A DNA stretch of 64,000 bases from Rutstroemia sp. NJR-2017a BVV2 (GCA_002946415.1 NJPS01000031.1:496001-560000), one strand, 5' to 3'; shown: positions 1-14,175, counted from the first letter of the stretch. Program-made: numbers and translations. The notes: generated from the sequence alone by a model not told the origin.

Positions 1-1368
1 ACGAAGGAATTGCTGAAAGATGATTTCCTCGAAAAGGCACCAAGTGGCAAAGCACTATGGCTGCGCTGTAAACTTCGCATACGCTTCATCGGCACGACAC
101 TAGATAGTGGGGATATTGATCTCTCCGGTGCAGGGCGGGGAGGTGTGATTTCTCCCTCAACCAATTCAGCTCTGCCGTCCAAGCCTGTAGATAGTCTAAT
201 CCGTGATGGTGTTGGCGTGATAGTTTCCGAATTGATCCTGCCGGGGCACGACGAAGGAAAGATAGGCTGAGAACTAGAACCAAAGTTATTAGTAGTTTAC
301 TTTGCTAAAATCCATGATCACATACATCGAGGGAGTTGCAAGAATAGTAGCCGGTGCTTGTGCAGGTGTTGAGAAGGAATTGACTGCGTTCCAACGGTTG
401 GCTAGGTATCCTGGAGTGGATAAAAATGACTGCGAAACAGATTCAGTAATCGAGAAGGAGCGATTGTCTTGTGTTGTTTTTTGGCTTGACTCGGGTTTGG
501 ATTCGCCTTGCAATTCTTTCAGGGGCAAGGATGAACTATTTTCTTGAACTTTGTTTCGCGATTCTAACCTCGATGCCGCGAGTGCTATAGCTTGTGCTGT
601 AGGTGAGTTATGCGCATCCAGAGAACTCCTCCGCTCTTCTGGGTCTGGGTCTGCAACACTAGCCTCCTGCCAATGACCACTTTGTTCCTCCACCCTAGGA
701 CTACTGTCATGACCAATCATTGGAGCCGGGTCTGATGAGAGCGCAGCCATGCCGCCGAGTCCGAATGCTGCAATTTCATGCGGGAGAAGAGGTCGCGATT
801 TCCTTCGATTGATTTGGCGTCGATTCTGAAACCATATCTGTGGGGGATCGTTAGCTACCTGAGACGCGTCTATCGGTCGCGCAAATGAAAACCAGGTAAA
901 CGCCATACCTGAACTTCTTTCTCATTCAACCTAACACTCTTGACGATTTCCGCGCGCGCTGCTTTGTTTGGTTTCGGGTTCTCCTTATATTGGGCTTCGA
1001 GAAATGTCTGGTCTTCGGGACTTTATCAAGCACGAGGAGTCAGCGCAAATCAACGCAAATGTCCGACAGGTATGCGCGCAGAATATAACTTGTATTAAAG
1101 CGCAATCCGTAAGATACATTAACCCCTGATATGGTCCCACATACCTCGTGCGTTTCCTCTTTTGCTTCCCTCCATCTGATCGTCCTTCACTATCTCCGGA
1201 TCCTTCTTCTTTCAGAGGGTTGAATGTAGAATTATTCGACGAGGTAGTGACATCTGATCCATCACTGACGCAGTCCGAGGAGGGAGCAGGATCTAAGGCA
1301 GGAGGTGCTGCCTCAACCGGGGAGCGGCGGGGCGGGGTGGGATGTTCAGGGAGGGTCGCGTCATCCAT
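1..1368 (-). CDS. Homeobox transcription factor (C-terminus beyond window)
   Basis: Predicted nuclear DNA-binding regulator, similar in layout to fungal YOX1/YHP1-type homeodomain proteins. Proposed exons, in minus-strand order, are 1368-1145, 1020-909, 837-326 and 273 to the window edge; all joins keep frame and have GT...AG ends. Exon 1 encodes an acidic, Ser/Pro-rich leader and then the basic arm KQKRKRTR. Exon 2 supplies helices 1-2 (SPEDQTFLEAQY, then KSVRLNEKEVQ). Exon 3 begins with recognition helix 3, IWFQNRRQINRRKS, the diagnostic homeodomain motif, around residues 113-126. The rest is Ser/Pro-rich and probably disordered. The ATG at 1368 is the natural start. The family of targets cannot be told from sequence. 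The 3' end lies outside the window. Confidence 0.88.
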
Positions 1369-1889
1369 ATTGATAAATATTCATACCACGTGGATATGAT
1401 TTTTGAAGAATGAATGATAGAGAAATATATTTCGAGTGAACGGTACTCACTCACTATATGAATGAAGAAAAGTAGACCGAGAAGTGATGTAGTAAGGAGA
1501 AGGAATTGCACGCATGATAGCACGACTTGAACGACGCGTTTGGGGGAACCGCGACGCAAGCGAGAAATCCAGAAAATCCACTTTCCCCAGAAGGTCATTC
1601 TCACAAAACACCACAAACTCGGAAGTTTTACCTGATGCAAGAGGTTTCAATAATTTTTAGTTATCTTATTATATCACATGCAAATTCACTGAGCAAGTAA
1701 AGTTTTTGTGATTTCTATTCGTACTACGTTCACAATTTATTTTGCTCAGGACCCGAAACAATCACGAGAAGTGCACGAAACACGTGATATGCATGCTCTT
1801 TTGCGGCCCACATACCTCCCACAACAATCATTACGACGACACCCCTAACTGGGTATTATATCCTTCTTACGATAAACCTAGATTCCGGT
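1369..1889. other. Intergenic spacer upstream of homeobox gene
   Basis: No supported gene. This holds the promoter side of the minus-strand homeobox gene and the 3' side of the carboxypeptidase gene. A perfect CACGTG E-box lies at 1781-1786, a possible bHLH or Cbf1-type site. Short reading frames here look like chance. Confidence 0.5.
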
Positions 1890-4713
1890 CTACCACTTTG
1901 GAAGTTGAACCACACCAGCGGTCCCAGAAGCCCCCGTCGATGTTGGTAATGGAACAAAAGGTTCGGTGTGAGTAGCCGAGGCCTCTCCAGTGCTCGAAAA
2001 GTTGGATGTAATTCTCAACATTCCTTCCGCAAGGTCGAGATTTAGCAACGTTCTCCTGAACATCTCCAAGGCTGCTACAGGTTGGTAGAATGGGACTTCA
2101 TGGCCTGTGGAAGTATTAGCATTCCATTCGTGTGTTCATACAAATGGTGCTTCCGCCTCCTGAAAGGCCAACGATCTAAGCGAGCCCCCCGATTACGTAC
2201 CTGCTTCATAGATTCTCATAAAGCTGAAGTTTCCAAATTGTCTGACTTCACCATATTCGGTTCCATCAACCATGTATGGCGAGTAGCCGGCAGCAGCAAA
2301 TTCAGCTTGATGAGTGTAGTTTACAGCCAAGGAAATGGCTTCCCCTCCGAACCACTAAGAGTGTTAGCGAGGTCGATTCGTGTTGAGGCACGACTTACGT
2401 TGCAGATATAATCTGCATCACCATAGAACAATGCTACTCTAACATCATTGGCGAGAAGCATCTCCAGGTCTTCTAAGAAATTGGGATAGACAAAATCTCC
2501 GGTTTGTTGGAAAGCATAGTACACTTCATTGTTGGCATCTTCGCTGTAGTTCAGATTGACTCCAAGTGCGTTTTGCGTAGAAGCTAGATTGAGATAATCG
2601 ACGAAATAAGTTGGTGGGGTAGGGTCGCTATAAGATTGAGTCAGTATTGGCTTGCAGTATGATCTGTGGATTATGCAAATCAAGGGAAAGGGTGACTAAC
2701 TCGTAGGGATGTCTAATATCATATGCACCCCGTCCTCCGTAACTATAGTAAACACCCTCAACGTCTATATAGCAATAGTCTGTTAGCAAATACCATATAT
2801 GCATATCCAGGGCGTCCAGGGACGATGAGTCTTCTTGCTTGGGTATGTAGATCCAGACCAAACAATGGAAGAACGTAAATCGTATGGAATGGCGACATGT
2901 TGAAAGTTAGAATGTACTCACTGTCTCTGCACATATTCTGCGCTTCAGTGCAAATGGCCTGGTCCGCAAGGCTGGTACGATTCGTGGCCCTGCAACTTTC
3001 TACCTGGTCTAGGCATCCGCCGCTCATGTAGGTAGCGAACTTAGCATAGTTATAGACTGCTCAGATTAGTATAGTCTTACACTAGCAAGATGGGAAACAT
3101 ACCAGTGTCATTATATGCTTTGATACCATAAGTGTTGTTGACAGCGAATTCGGGATAGCTGAAGGTGAGTTAGCGAAGTACATGCAGTTCACCAACTATT
3201 ACACAACAATCCACAACAATCATATTCCTACATAGGAATCCAAAACAGTTTTTAGTTTGAAAAGATGAGAAGAATCTACTAGGACAACTTTCGAGGATGA
3301 ATCACAAAAGCTGAATCCATAGTGGATTCTCAAGGATTGATAGTGGTCAATGACTAACTACACCCCTGGTGGTGTATAATATGGGAAACACAACTTACAA
3401 AGGAGCTTGAATGTATTCATCGATGATACCGTTACCAACACCCAAGGTGTTAAAGTTTAGTTGGATACCGTCCACTGATCCGTTCGCGATGGCCTGGTTT
3501 TGCTCGTAGAAGTAGTTAAAGAACGCTGGTCCGTAGTGTCCACTACAGGTTCGTTAGTCAGCTTCCGGATGCTGTAAAAGTCTGACGATGCGGCATTTTG
3601 TATGAAATTCGTAAATTTCATACTGTACACAAAGAGGAATAGGGGCACAGTCGTCGCACAGTCATCACGGATATTGATTGTCGAAAGAAAAATGACGCTC
3701 ACCCGTAACTTTCTGTCCAAAGATTGAACTCCCTAGATTTTATCTTAGAATCGAGTTGCGGTAGTCCACCGAGGAAACCTTGCCTAGAAACACCAAGAAT
3801 TAGCAACTTTCTGGAGATCAGCAGGACCAGAACATGGTATGGAGTCCTGCGATTATAATCGTAGGAACGCAATGCCCATGGTTAACCGGGGCAATGCCCC
3901 ACTTCCGGCAGGAAAAGCCAAGCCAGCCAAGATATGCTTATACTTACAGGACGTGCCATGCTGCTACAGCAGATAGATCGGTGGTATCAAGGGCAGTAGC
4001 ATTTATGACGGGATATCTGCCTTGAGCACCTGCGAAAGAAGCATTCTCGAAGACACCAGTGTCTTGTGTCACCTGTTAGTTGCTGAACATTCAAAAACAG
4101 AAGCTTCGAGGGACATACATGGGTTCAAACTTCCAACCTGCTCGTTACCATACGAAAAACCCACACCAAGTGGCTGTGAGAGGAACAGCATGTTTGACAC
4201 TTCGCTCCATGAGTATGGGTTAACTTGACTGGTGAGATTTGCGGTGACATTGCAAGGGCCGAGTTCTGAGAATGTCAACAGAGTCCCAAACTTGCATACG
4301 TGCTTTCATACCTTGGAAAAGACCAATCATGGAATCAGATCCTGGTCCACCATTCAACCACAGAGTGATTGGTGCATCTTGAGGATTGTGTCGGGCCTCA
4401 AAAAACCAAAAGAAGGTATGAGAATTGCTAAACATTTTGAGCTTTGTTTGGTTGACTTTAGAAGGGATACTAACGCATCAAGATCAATGTATCCCGAATA
4501 TGAATTTACACCTGGAGTCGTCTCACAGACACCCTCTTTCCCTGGTTCCTTATAACGGATTGTAACGTTTTGAGGCGTGGTGAGGGTCTTCACGCCAGTA
4601 GCGTTTGCTGGGAGACCTCGAGCATCTATGCTAGCCTGCAGATTTCTTTGAGTGAGTTTGGCACCGTTCACTATAGTGGACAGTGCCAGCCCAGCTGCGA
4701 TGGAAAAAAACAT
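1890..4713 (-). CDS. Secreted serine carboxypeptidase (peptidase S10)
   Basis: Predicted extracellular or vacuolar serine carboxypeptidase that removes C-terminal residues from peptides. The chosen start at 4713 gives a typical signal peptide ([17 protein letters not shown]); an ATG 42 bases upstream is in frame but less signal-like. Family hallmarks in order are the substrate-binding [12 protein letters not shown], the region around [10 protein letters not shown], the nucleophile motif WTESYG/GHYGP split by an intron near 3.54-3.70 kb, the acid [12 protein letters not shown] near 2.4 kb, and the catalytic histidine in GHEVPFYQP near 2.1 kb. So the full Ser-Asp-His set is present. The C-terminus is QLPKW then a TAG at 1890-1892. 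Many short introns interrupt it (roughly ten), and I did not fix every boundary. Several N-glycosylation sequons fit secretion. Confidence 0.9.
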
Positions 4714-5795
4714 TATTGAAATACGGCTCGCTGCTTGATTGACTATTACACGCACTTGAAGAACAGCTGGAAGGACAGCTCGAAGAACATGGGACTGTCC
4801 ATGATTTATGTCTGGGAAACCAACAATGGATCCGCAGCATTTCTTAAGGACTTTCCTGAAGTGTTTAGCTCGAAATTACCATGCGTTGCCTGCAGGATGC
4901 ACCATTTGAATGGCAGCATGGCTTCATGGCCATGTTCGACTTATGTAGCGGCGTCTCAACCTCTTGTAGATCCAATGACGAGCTGATAAAGCTCGATCGG
5001 CCCCAAAATGGAATATAGGAAGAGATATCGCCCAATGCAAGATTGAGTAAGAGATAAGAAAAGAGCACTGCTCTTTCCAGTAGGAAATTGCCCGGGAACT
5101 GTGCGTCCGAGACCCACGGTCAGCATTCGTGCCATGCGGTCAGCACTTTTTGCAGGGCCTTTTCACGAAGACTACCCATTGAAATTTCCAACAACGAAGC
5201 AACTTGGAAATCATTATAAACTGAATTGGGTCAAACTTACAGGGGAACGCCTTTAGCCAAGGCCATATCGTCATAGTCCAGCACGCCGTGCGACGGAAAA
5301 AGTTGAGATGCATGATGAGGGGTACGGTGATAAATTCAAGCAAACGAGCTGCCTTTCAAGGTCTAGCGAAGTCAAGCCCGGTCAATGAGCACACCGACAA
5401 ATCGATACCATCCCGACATTCTGGCTAGGCTTCCGCACTGCGCATTATTTTCATATTTTGCTCACGATTCTCTTTGAATTAAGGCCAGGAGGTCCTGGGT
5501 CGTGAGGTTTCTAACTAATAGCTTTTATGTTCTAGCTACATAGGCTGCTAATTGCAGTAATATCTCGAGTGTAAACTCAAGCTGTTCATCGCTCATTAAA
5601 AAAACCCAATCCTCCCCCATCCCTACATATCCATTGGCCTGACATGTCACCGAATAGTGAATTGAAGAGGGATTCGTTGTCATCTGCCTCTATTCCCAGG
5701 ACTGATCGACAAGAAAAACCGAGATACCTTCGAAAAGAAACGCTCTAGGATGCTGCTAATTGATCTAAATTCCTCGAGATAATATTGTTGCCCGC
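4714..5795. other. Spacer between carboxypeptidase and Ran genes
   Basis: About 1.1 kb without a supported gene. It contains the promoter of the minus-strand carboxypeptidase gene and the 3' region of Ran. Reading frames of 60-80 codons on both strands lack coding character. Confidence 0.5.
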
Positions 5796-6741
<946 letters not shown>

Positions 6742-7478
6742 GGTTGTTGGATGTAGTCGAGAAAAAGTAGTGTAGATAGAGCCTCGTAAAAACCGACACT
6801 GCCCTTGATGATTAGTTCAAGCCCCAGCACTCAAAGAGAAAGGAACCGCAAAGCCGGAACGAGTTCGATGGCGGACAGAATGAAGAAAATGGGAGGGGTA
6901 CCTATTGTCGCTGAAATTTCGTTGTGGTGGAGTATGATGATTTACTAAGGATGTGAGAATGTTTTGATTACAACGAGCTAAAACTGAGCAGAACGTTGGC
7001 GAAAAAAACCTGTCCAGGCAGAACTTTGATGAGTCACGTGCGATTCGCCAAGATTATTCTTGGAAGGTTTTCCACAATCAATCTACATTCACTTCGAAAG
7101 CTACACATTTCCAGACTTTCTTCGATTTTTATAATCCACCAGTTCGTTATTCGGTACGATCTGTGAGCGATTCAGATAATCCAATACGCCAGCATGTCCC
7201 TTTTCATCTTCATATTCTAAGCTCTCTGAGGATACGCTGCTCTGCTCTGAGTAGCTCGATGCCAACCATCAACACATCCGAACAACAATGTTAAATGGCT
7301 ACATTGATGTTTGATTACTGATTAAAATGTTCATACCGACGCTGCTCCAAGGTCATAGAAATCTCGCGGAGGCGCCCATCTTACCTTGGAGACTGAAGGT
7401 GTCGCCGAATTTCTATGTCGTTGTCTATCATCTTCTACGCCCAGAGCTCCCTCACTGCGGATATTCATGTCACAACCT
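6742..7478. other. Ran promoter region and spacer
   Basis: About 740 bases upstream of the Ran start and downstream of Nas2. No gene is supported here. The notable element is an overlapping TGAGTCA/CACGTG pair at 7030-7040, listed separately. Confidence 0.5.
7030..7040. promoter_or_regulatory. Overlapping AP-1-like and E-box site
   Basis: A perfect TGAGTCA (7030-7036), the consensus for Gcn4/AP-1-type bZIP factors, shares two bases with a perfect CACGTG (7035-7040), the bHLH consensus. It lies about 290 bases upstream of the Ran ATG. Both words are seen directly; their use as sites is inference. Confidence 0.4.
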
Positions 7479-8327
7479 TCATAGTGGGAGGATATGGCAA
7501 CCGAGTAAACCTCTGCCACCCCAATCACGCCGTGGCGTTAGCGTAAGTTGTAATTCTTGTCGACCAAGGTTTCGCGATACTTTGACCAGCACCTCACTCT
7601 GCGACGGGAAATAGGTTAGTAAAGGTACTTGGTCATTCGAGTGACGGACTTACACCCTCGTTTCCCTGTACACACTCTCCTACCCTTTTGAGGCCATCGT
7701 GATTTGTATGATTGACGTAACCAAAATTCCTAATCACATCTCCAGCTTTCATGCCCGCAGAATCAGCCGGGCTTCCTGCTGTAACGCTATTGACTCTTGC
7801 AAATGGGATGTCTAGTGGCGCTGGCTCTTCGAATGTAGGTACAATTCGATCAGGTTGCACTTCGTTGTCGGCAGTTCCACCCATCGATGAGTTCTCAGCA
7901 AGCCGGGCAAAGTGCTCATGGAGATGCTTTTCGATGACGCTCATGAGAGATTTGTAGTCATTCTTAAGATGGATTATGCGCGAGCGAGTGGTTCTGACTA
8001 TCTCGTATGTCAGCCTAGTACAATGGCAGTAGAGTTCAAAGGTGTATACTTTGCGCCACATCCAAATCTGCTCGAGGAAATCCGTCGGGAGTCAGGAGCC
8101 TCGTATTCATATCAACACCGTGCTGGCAGATATTAGCAGAAGTTTTTGTATGCGCGTACAATACCTGCCGAGTCTAAAACGCCGCTCAGAGCTTTGATCT
8201 CAGCTTCGATGTTGTCTTTCTTTGCCTGAAGTTGCGCAAAGGTTAAGCCATCAGTTTGTATGCCATTTGTGCTGGCTCGTTCGGAAACTGGGCCTGATGG
8301 AACGGTAGGGGCGTGCAGATTCTCCAT
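7479..8327 (-). CDS. 26S proteasome assembly chaperone Nas2/PSMD9 (p27)
   Basis: Chaperone that binds a base ATPase (Rpt5 in yeast) during assembly of the 19S regulatory particle. Exons 8327-8160, 8122-8050, 7997-7654 and 7598-7479 give 234 residues, close to the family's usual 210-230. The N-terminal helical domain carries the signature HGVDMNTRLLTPDGFPRADL followed by VAQIRTTRSRIIHLKND, typical of PSMD9. A PDZ domain follows: PFARVNSVTAGSPADSAGMK, then GDVIRNFGYVNHTN, ending in the strand LQLTLTPRRDWGGRGLLGCH. Donor and acceptor choices were set by keeping this family pattern in frame. The gene diverges from the RhoGEF gene, with about 730 bases between the two starts. Confidence 0.95.
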
Positions 8328-9059
8328 GTCTAAAGGTAATCCTATCTCCCGTTGTGAGTCGATAAGCTGTCGATTTGTCCTTTCAGAGAGTGTTGACTTT
8401 GCTCAGCCTTGCAATGAAGGGAGATCAGGCTGCGAAACTTTGACGCGTCGAAATGGCGGGGTAATAGCAGGCGATGATGACTAATCCACGCCCCTCAAAC
8501 GTGCTGAAATAGCCCTTGCAATTTGGCTTGAGTAAGTCCTGTCAATCCTTCGAATATCTGCCATGTCAACGTTCTCAAGGACTGCTTCCAAGTGGAAATC
8601 TAAGGAGGCGATGATGAGAGTCCTCATCTTACTTTTTTTGGAAAAGGTTGTAGGACCATCTTTTGTAGTTCGTGGCTTTTGTATTACTCAAGGCAAGCAA
8701 TCCAATCGTCCTTCACTGTGCTATGATGTGATATGTGTCGAATGCACAATGAACGAAAGCTCCTTGTATCCTTCACAGAAGTGAACTTCTCAAGGGCTTA
8801 TGGATCTGTTCTTTCTTCTATTGGTTCACAGAGCTGCCACTTTCCATTTTACCACTTCCCCAGGTCGGATGGCCCCTTCCTTAATGTATTCTTGGGGGTG
8901 GCTCTACTCCGATTTTCCAACATATGATAGCACTCTTCCCAAGTACAACCGCAGGTCGAGTTTCTTGGTACATTGGAACAGTTTTGCATCTACACATTTG
9001 GCTCCTTTAGCCTCTACTTTTGCTCACACTTTTGCTCATCTTGCTCTCTTTTGCCTATA
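8328..9059. promoter_or_regulatory. Divergent promoter region between Nas2 and RhoGEF genes
   Basis: A 730-base gap between two divergently transcribed genes, so it probably holds both promoters. No recognised proteasome-type (PACE) element was seen. A plus-strand frame extends upstream of the chosen RhoGEF ATG to 8973, but its leader (rich in Cys, Ser and Phe) looks like leader RNA rather than protein. Confidence 0.45.
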
Positions 9060-12000
9060 ATGGACGCTTTTGGTCGGGACAGTATTCATCTTGGCACTGC
9101 AACAACAACTTGCTCAATTCATTGCTCTACGAATGACCCCGAAGGTTCGCCAACGTTTTCGTCAGCGAACCAAATTTTGAGAACAGACACATTTGAAGTC
9201 GGTCACGAAATTGTTAATAGCAAAACCACTGATATAGAATTAAACGATGCACAATGCGGTGGATCCACGACCAGTAGCAGTCTTGGCAGTAAGGAATCGA
9301 ACACTCTGGATAACTTGTATGCGCTTGGGATGTTGGCCATGGACGACATGGCCCAGGACGAGGAGGTTCGGCATCGCCGATTCTCACTAGGAGGCGATGA
9401 AGAAGAGCCTTCCAATCGCGACTCCTTACCAATGGAAGCCAGCCCATTTGAGAAATGGCTCAAGACTATACATCGACGAGCTGCGCACCGAAAAACCATT
9501 AGTTGTGACTCACCTCGGATGGTCGGAGAAATGAGTCTCTATGATAACCATCCTACTCAGAATCGACAAGGGCACAGAAAATCGATTTCGGGGAGCTCGT
9601 TCGGCTTTGTCACCAATATGAAGAGTGTCGGCACCAGTCTTGCAAGTATTAGCATTGCACCTCGTTCAAGAACCGGAGTATCTTCTCGACAGCAAAGAAC
9701 CGACTTTAGCAGTAAAGCATCATACGCTGTAAGAGTCTACTTATCCATAATCACACTCAGAATATGCCCGGTATATACCTTAATAACATGGTTACTGATT
9801 TGGGAATTCAGGGACGAGCCTCTGAGGACAACATAAACATTGCACGAGGCATAGTCATCGACCAGGCTGTGGCCAAGCGATCAGAACGTCGTCAAAATAT
9901 TATCGGAGAAATCCTTGCTACAGAAAAGGACTATCTGGATGACATTCAGGCTCTCATACGCGTATGTTGCGAGCCACTATGTTTTGATATCCACTAACCA
10001 CTTGCGGCTCAGGTTTTTGATGGCTTTCTTGTTACTGTGCCCATACTCTCCCGAAGCTTGAGGAAGTCTATTGTTCTTACACTGAAAGATATATGGAGTC
10101 TGAATAATGATCTCTACCGAGACATCGCTAGTATCGTATCTAAATGCCAGAAATACACAACTCCCGATCCTTCAGGAAAGCCCATGGTCAAAGGACACAA
10201 GAGGTGGCAGAGTCTTGGAGGAATACCCAGTGACCTTAACCAACAACGCCACCTCGGCGATCCAAAGGTAGCAGGCGATATTGCAAAGATATTTGGTTCA
10301 AAGGTAAACAAAACACTTTGATTGCCCAGACTAATACCCGTTAACGCATTTTCAGGTCCACCGCTTGTTCGTATACGAGCCGTATGGAATTATGTTTGCG
10401 GAAGTATTATCACAGGTAAACACAACATACCGAACTACAGAAGAATGGAAGGATCTCAACCTAGCAATCCAATCTACAGAAGAATTGATCGCATCCATTG
10501 ACGAACGTGCAAGTGGCACACGCAAATCGAGGAGCTTCATGGACTACTTCATCAAAGTATGTTGTTTAATAAGTTGTAGTGCATGTTAGGCTAACGGTCT
10601 CCAGCCGGTGCAGCGCATTGCAAAGTATGAGGTTTTGTTTGGCAGACTTCTTGAAGAAAGCCCCGTCTGCGACTGCCCTGAATCTTCAATGAGAGTTGAA
10701 AATACTCTCTTCAGGATCATAGAGGCCCACAAAGCAATGGACGCTACGGCTGGTAATCACAAACTAGGAGCTACAATGGCAAGAACATGGTTGCTACAAG
10801 ATCGTTTGGTATTTGCGGACCAGGTTCGTCCAAGTTCCATGATGTACAAACTTCTTCCATCTAACAAAACAACCAAAGCCCGAGAGTAGATCACAAGATA
10901 AGATTCGCACGCTCGATCAAATCCTTCTATGTGGCGTTCTTCATGCTTCGTGGCAGACCAAAGAGAGTGCCGTGGGTCAAAATGTGACTGGTCAGTATCT
11001 GATTGCGCTTTTATACCAAAAGTTCTTCGTCCTCGCGTCCGGCAAGCAAGATCAAGTCTACGCGATACAGGCATGTATACCAACCTGTGAGCTGAAGGTA
11101 GAGGAGGTGGATAATGGCAAAGGTGAGAGATATTTTCTAGATTACTATTATCTTCGATATGTACTAACCATATTGACAGGTCTACAATGTCATACAGCGC
11201 CCTATTCTTGGAAAATAGTTTTCGAGCATCACTGTCAGCTTTTCGAGATTACAATGAGCGCATGCTCAGCGAAAGAGGAAATTGAATGGAAAAGTCGTCT
11301 TATTGAACGTTCTGAAAAAGAAGGTGGAAGTACTGTGGTACAAGCTATGCTTACATCATTATCTCTGAATATCAAACCAATGGGCATGGTATATGGTAGA
11401 CCAGGTATGTTACAAATATCATTTGAACCACATAATTCAATCGAAACTGACCATACCAGGCACAATCGCCCGCCGCAACTCCATCCACCGAGCCACCACC
11501 ATCGCCGGTCAAACTACCGTCCTCGGCCACGTCATCATCAAAAACACCAGCACCACAACCGACCCCCTGCACTTCCCCTCCCAAGCCTCCATCAACCGCT
11601 CCCAATCCCTCCAAGCAACCCACCGCCCCACCGTCCTCGCTCCCTCCCGCACAGAACGTATCCGTCTTGAAACTCTCCTCTCCGACGTCTGGACCCGTGA
11701 CATCCTCCCCTATCCAGGCATGTCGTCTCGCCCCCGCAACGAGCATCCCGTGCGTGCGTCCGCGTCTTCAATGATGCGGAAACTGAGCAGTCATGCGAGT
11801 ATCTCCAGCATCACGAAGCGCTCGTCGAGTATGGCGAGTTTGCATAAATCGTCCGCTGCAGCTGTAGCAGGGGCAGGGCAAGGGGGAGAAGATCAGTTCG
11901 TGACGGAGCTGGATATATTGAAGCCGTCGTCGTTGTCGACGTGCACGGGGAAACTAAGACATAATTCAAGCGAGACGATGCTGGTTGCGGAGTTCGAAGG

Positions 12001-12388
12001 GCAGGGTAGTGCGGGCTTGAGGTTGACGGTTATTATGGATGAGAAGGAGAGTGCGTTGAGCGAGGGAGCGGTGGGTTCGGTGGGCAGGTTTGCGTCGTTT
12101 AGGAGTAAGAGGAGTTGGGGCCAGGACTCGGGGAGGTCGAGGGCGCCGTCGAGGTCGTTGAGTGGGAGTAGTGTTATTAAGAGTGTGGTTTCGTTGGTGG
12201 TGGTGGGGACGGGGGAGATGGTGGGGCTTGTGGGTGTGGGGGTAGGGGAGGAGAAGGAAAAGGAGAATTTACCTCAGGCGGAGGGGGTGGATACTGACGC
12301 TGGTTTGGGGGGAGGACAGAAAAAGGGGAAGTTGGAGGGGAGGAATAGGGGGTTGTTGATTGAGGGGTTTAGAAACTTTTTTCGTTGA
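9060..12388 (+). CDS. Rho guanine nucleotide exchange factor (DH-PH)
   Basis: Predicted activator of a Rho-family GTPase in polarity or septation. Eight exons: 9060-9728, 9812-9961, 10013-10303, 10356-10556, 10605-10823, 10879-11122, 11180-11404 and 11460-12388, together 975 codons. Residues 1-220 are Ser-rich and basic. The Dbl-homology domain runs from about 245 to 480: it opens with RRQNIIGEILATEKDYLDDI, contains the FVYEPYGIMFAEVL segment, and has the conserved DYFIKPVQRIAKYEVL helix. A pleckstrin-like region follows, with a strand around YLIALLYQKFFVLAS and a helix around SAKEEIEWKSRLIE. The C-terminal 300 residues are Ser/Gly/Val-rich and probably disordered. The specific GTPase partner cannot be told. 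The ATG at 9060 was chosen over one 29 codons upstream. Confidence 0.9.
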
Positions 12389-12796
12389 GTTGTAGAGATA
12401 AGTGGTGGTATGGTTGTAGTAATGGGTTAGTGGTAGCAATTTTTTCCTAGGCGGGAATTTGTATTTTATTCTGCTGTATTGTATACGCATTTCAAATTGG
12501 GGCACTGATATGGAATAGTAGGGAGAGACGCTTTTGAAGAGATATGGATTGAATTGCCAGTTTAGTAGTGTAGCATTCGCTGGTCTATCTCGTGCTTTCT
12601 TTCTCTCTCTCTTCTCTCAATGGAGAATCGCAGGAGTAAATCAATTCGACATGTCTATTATATCAATAGGTGCTAATTGCATGGCAACATTCTGTTGTGC
12701 TTGTGATGTGTGAAGATCTCTTAGACCGGGGACTTTAGGAAGAGAGATTAGGAAGTTCAGCAGGGAATCGGGTAATGTGGACGGTAGAGGTCATGT

Positions 12797-12829
<33 letters not shown>
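12797..12829. repeat. Trinucleotide microsatellite (ATG)11
   Basis: Eleven uninterrupted ATG units in the 3' flank of the RhoGEF gene. Seen directly; likely length-polymorphic. Confidence 0.95.
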
Positions 12830-14140
12830 TACACTACAACGGGGGAACGGGGCAGAGGCTGGGAATGAGAAACCGAGAATATCTTCATATTCATCTATCT
12901 GTCTGTTCGGGCTAGGTTTACCTTATCATCGGAACTAGAGCATTCTTTGAAGTTTACAGGTGAGATACGGTGGTGCGTACCTGCATGATCATACTAAGTC
13001 ACTTTTCTAGACCCGGACGCTACCCTTCCGTGAATAGAACCATCTATGGCGAGTAATGAGTTCAGCAGTTCACCGATCGATGCCTGCAGTCAAATATGGT
13101 ATGAACGATATCATATAGCAAAATCGACGACTTCATCGAAATAAAGTTTCTCGCACGACTGCACTCCACACTGGAAAGAAGCACAAGCGCCCCACATTCA
13201 ATCTTACTGACGGATGATTTGCATTTGTTGAAGAAAAAGGAGAAATAACTGCAGGCACGAGCTACTTCTAACATACGCGCAGCGGCGTCAGTTTATTGCA
13301 GGAAGACAGCTGCTGAGAGGGCGCCTGAGTGGTCAAGATCAAATAGATCCAGAATCAACTGACAGTTTTGGCTAGTCAAATTGCAGGTAATCTATTAATC
13401 CCAACAATCTACCCGTCGGAATGTGGAGAAAGATGGGTCGGCAACATGTGTGAACTAATATTGCGGCAGGAAATGAATGTTGGTTTTCCGAAAGTATATT
13501 TTCCGAACGAGTCCTCCATAGGTACGCGCACATCCCCAGTCGAACCTTGTCGAGGTCTAATGCGAGGATACCTCCGTAAGCTCGTAAGCTCGTAAGGAAG
13601 GAAGGTAAGCCAACCAGACATACGATGGTCGGTCGTGCGGTCTGGTTTTGCACGAAGAGTATCAACAACCTCTCCAAATCTTCATCACACAAATTGATCT
13701 CCCATGCATACAGCGACACTAATGTGCGGAAAGGGTGGAGAAAGTGATACATACTGTACGAAGTAGCTCGCTGACTAGACTGTTGCGGGAACGCAAAGTT
13801 ACTGACAGGCGAATTACGATTTTCGCTTTGCCGAGTCTATCGGGCGGGAAGGGGAAGGGCCCCCAAGCTTTGCGGATCTGGACGGGAAACTCACTTTGAA
13901 CTTTGTGATCTCACGTGAAGCCGCACGTTCCTGACCGACCCCAATCTCCCCCGGCTTTGACCAATCCGATGTCCTGAATAAACCGCGCTGGCTTCGGGAC
14001 AGCAGTGACAGGCGTCCATTGTGGCTTTCTCCCCCATCCCGACACGGGCCATTGAGACATCGAGGAACGTCTGAGCCGGGTCACACAGTCGCTTTGCCAG
14101 TAATAGTAATGTGAATTAATGCATAAACGCAGTCCTGCAC

Positions 14141-14175
14141 CATTACCCATTACCCATTACCCATTACCCATTACC
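14141..14175. repeat. Tandem heptamer CATTACC x5
   Basis: Five perfect head-to-tail copies of CATTACC, followed by a degenerate copy. The unit resembles but is not the common fungal telomere repeat (CCCTAA). Confidence 0.95.

Noticed and set aside
14141..14175. Possible interstitial telomere repeat
   Set aside because: The unit CATTACC is not the TTAGGG/CCCTAA repeat of filamentous fungi.
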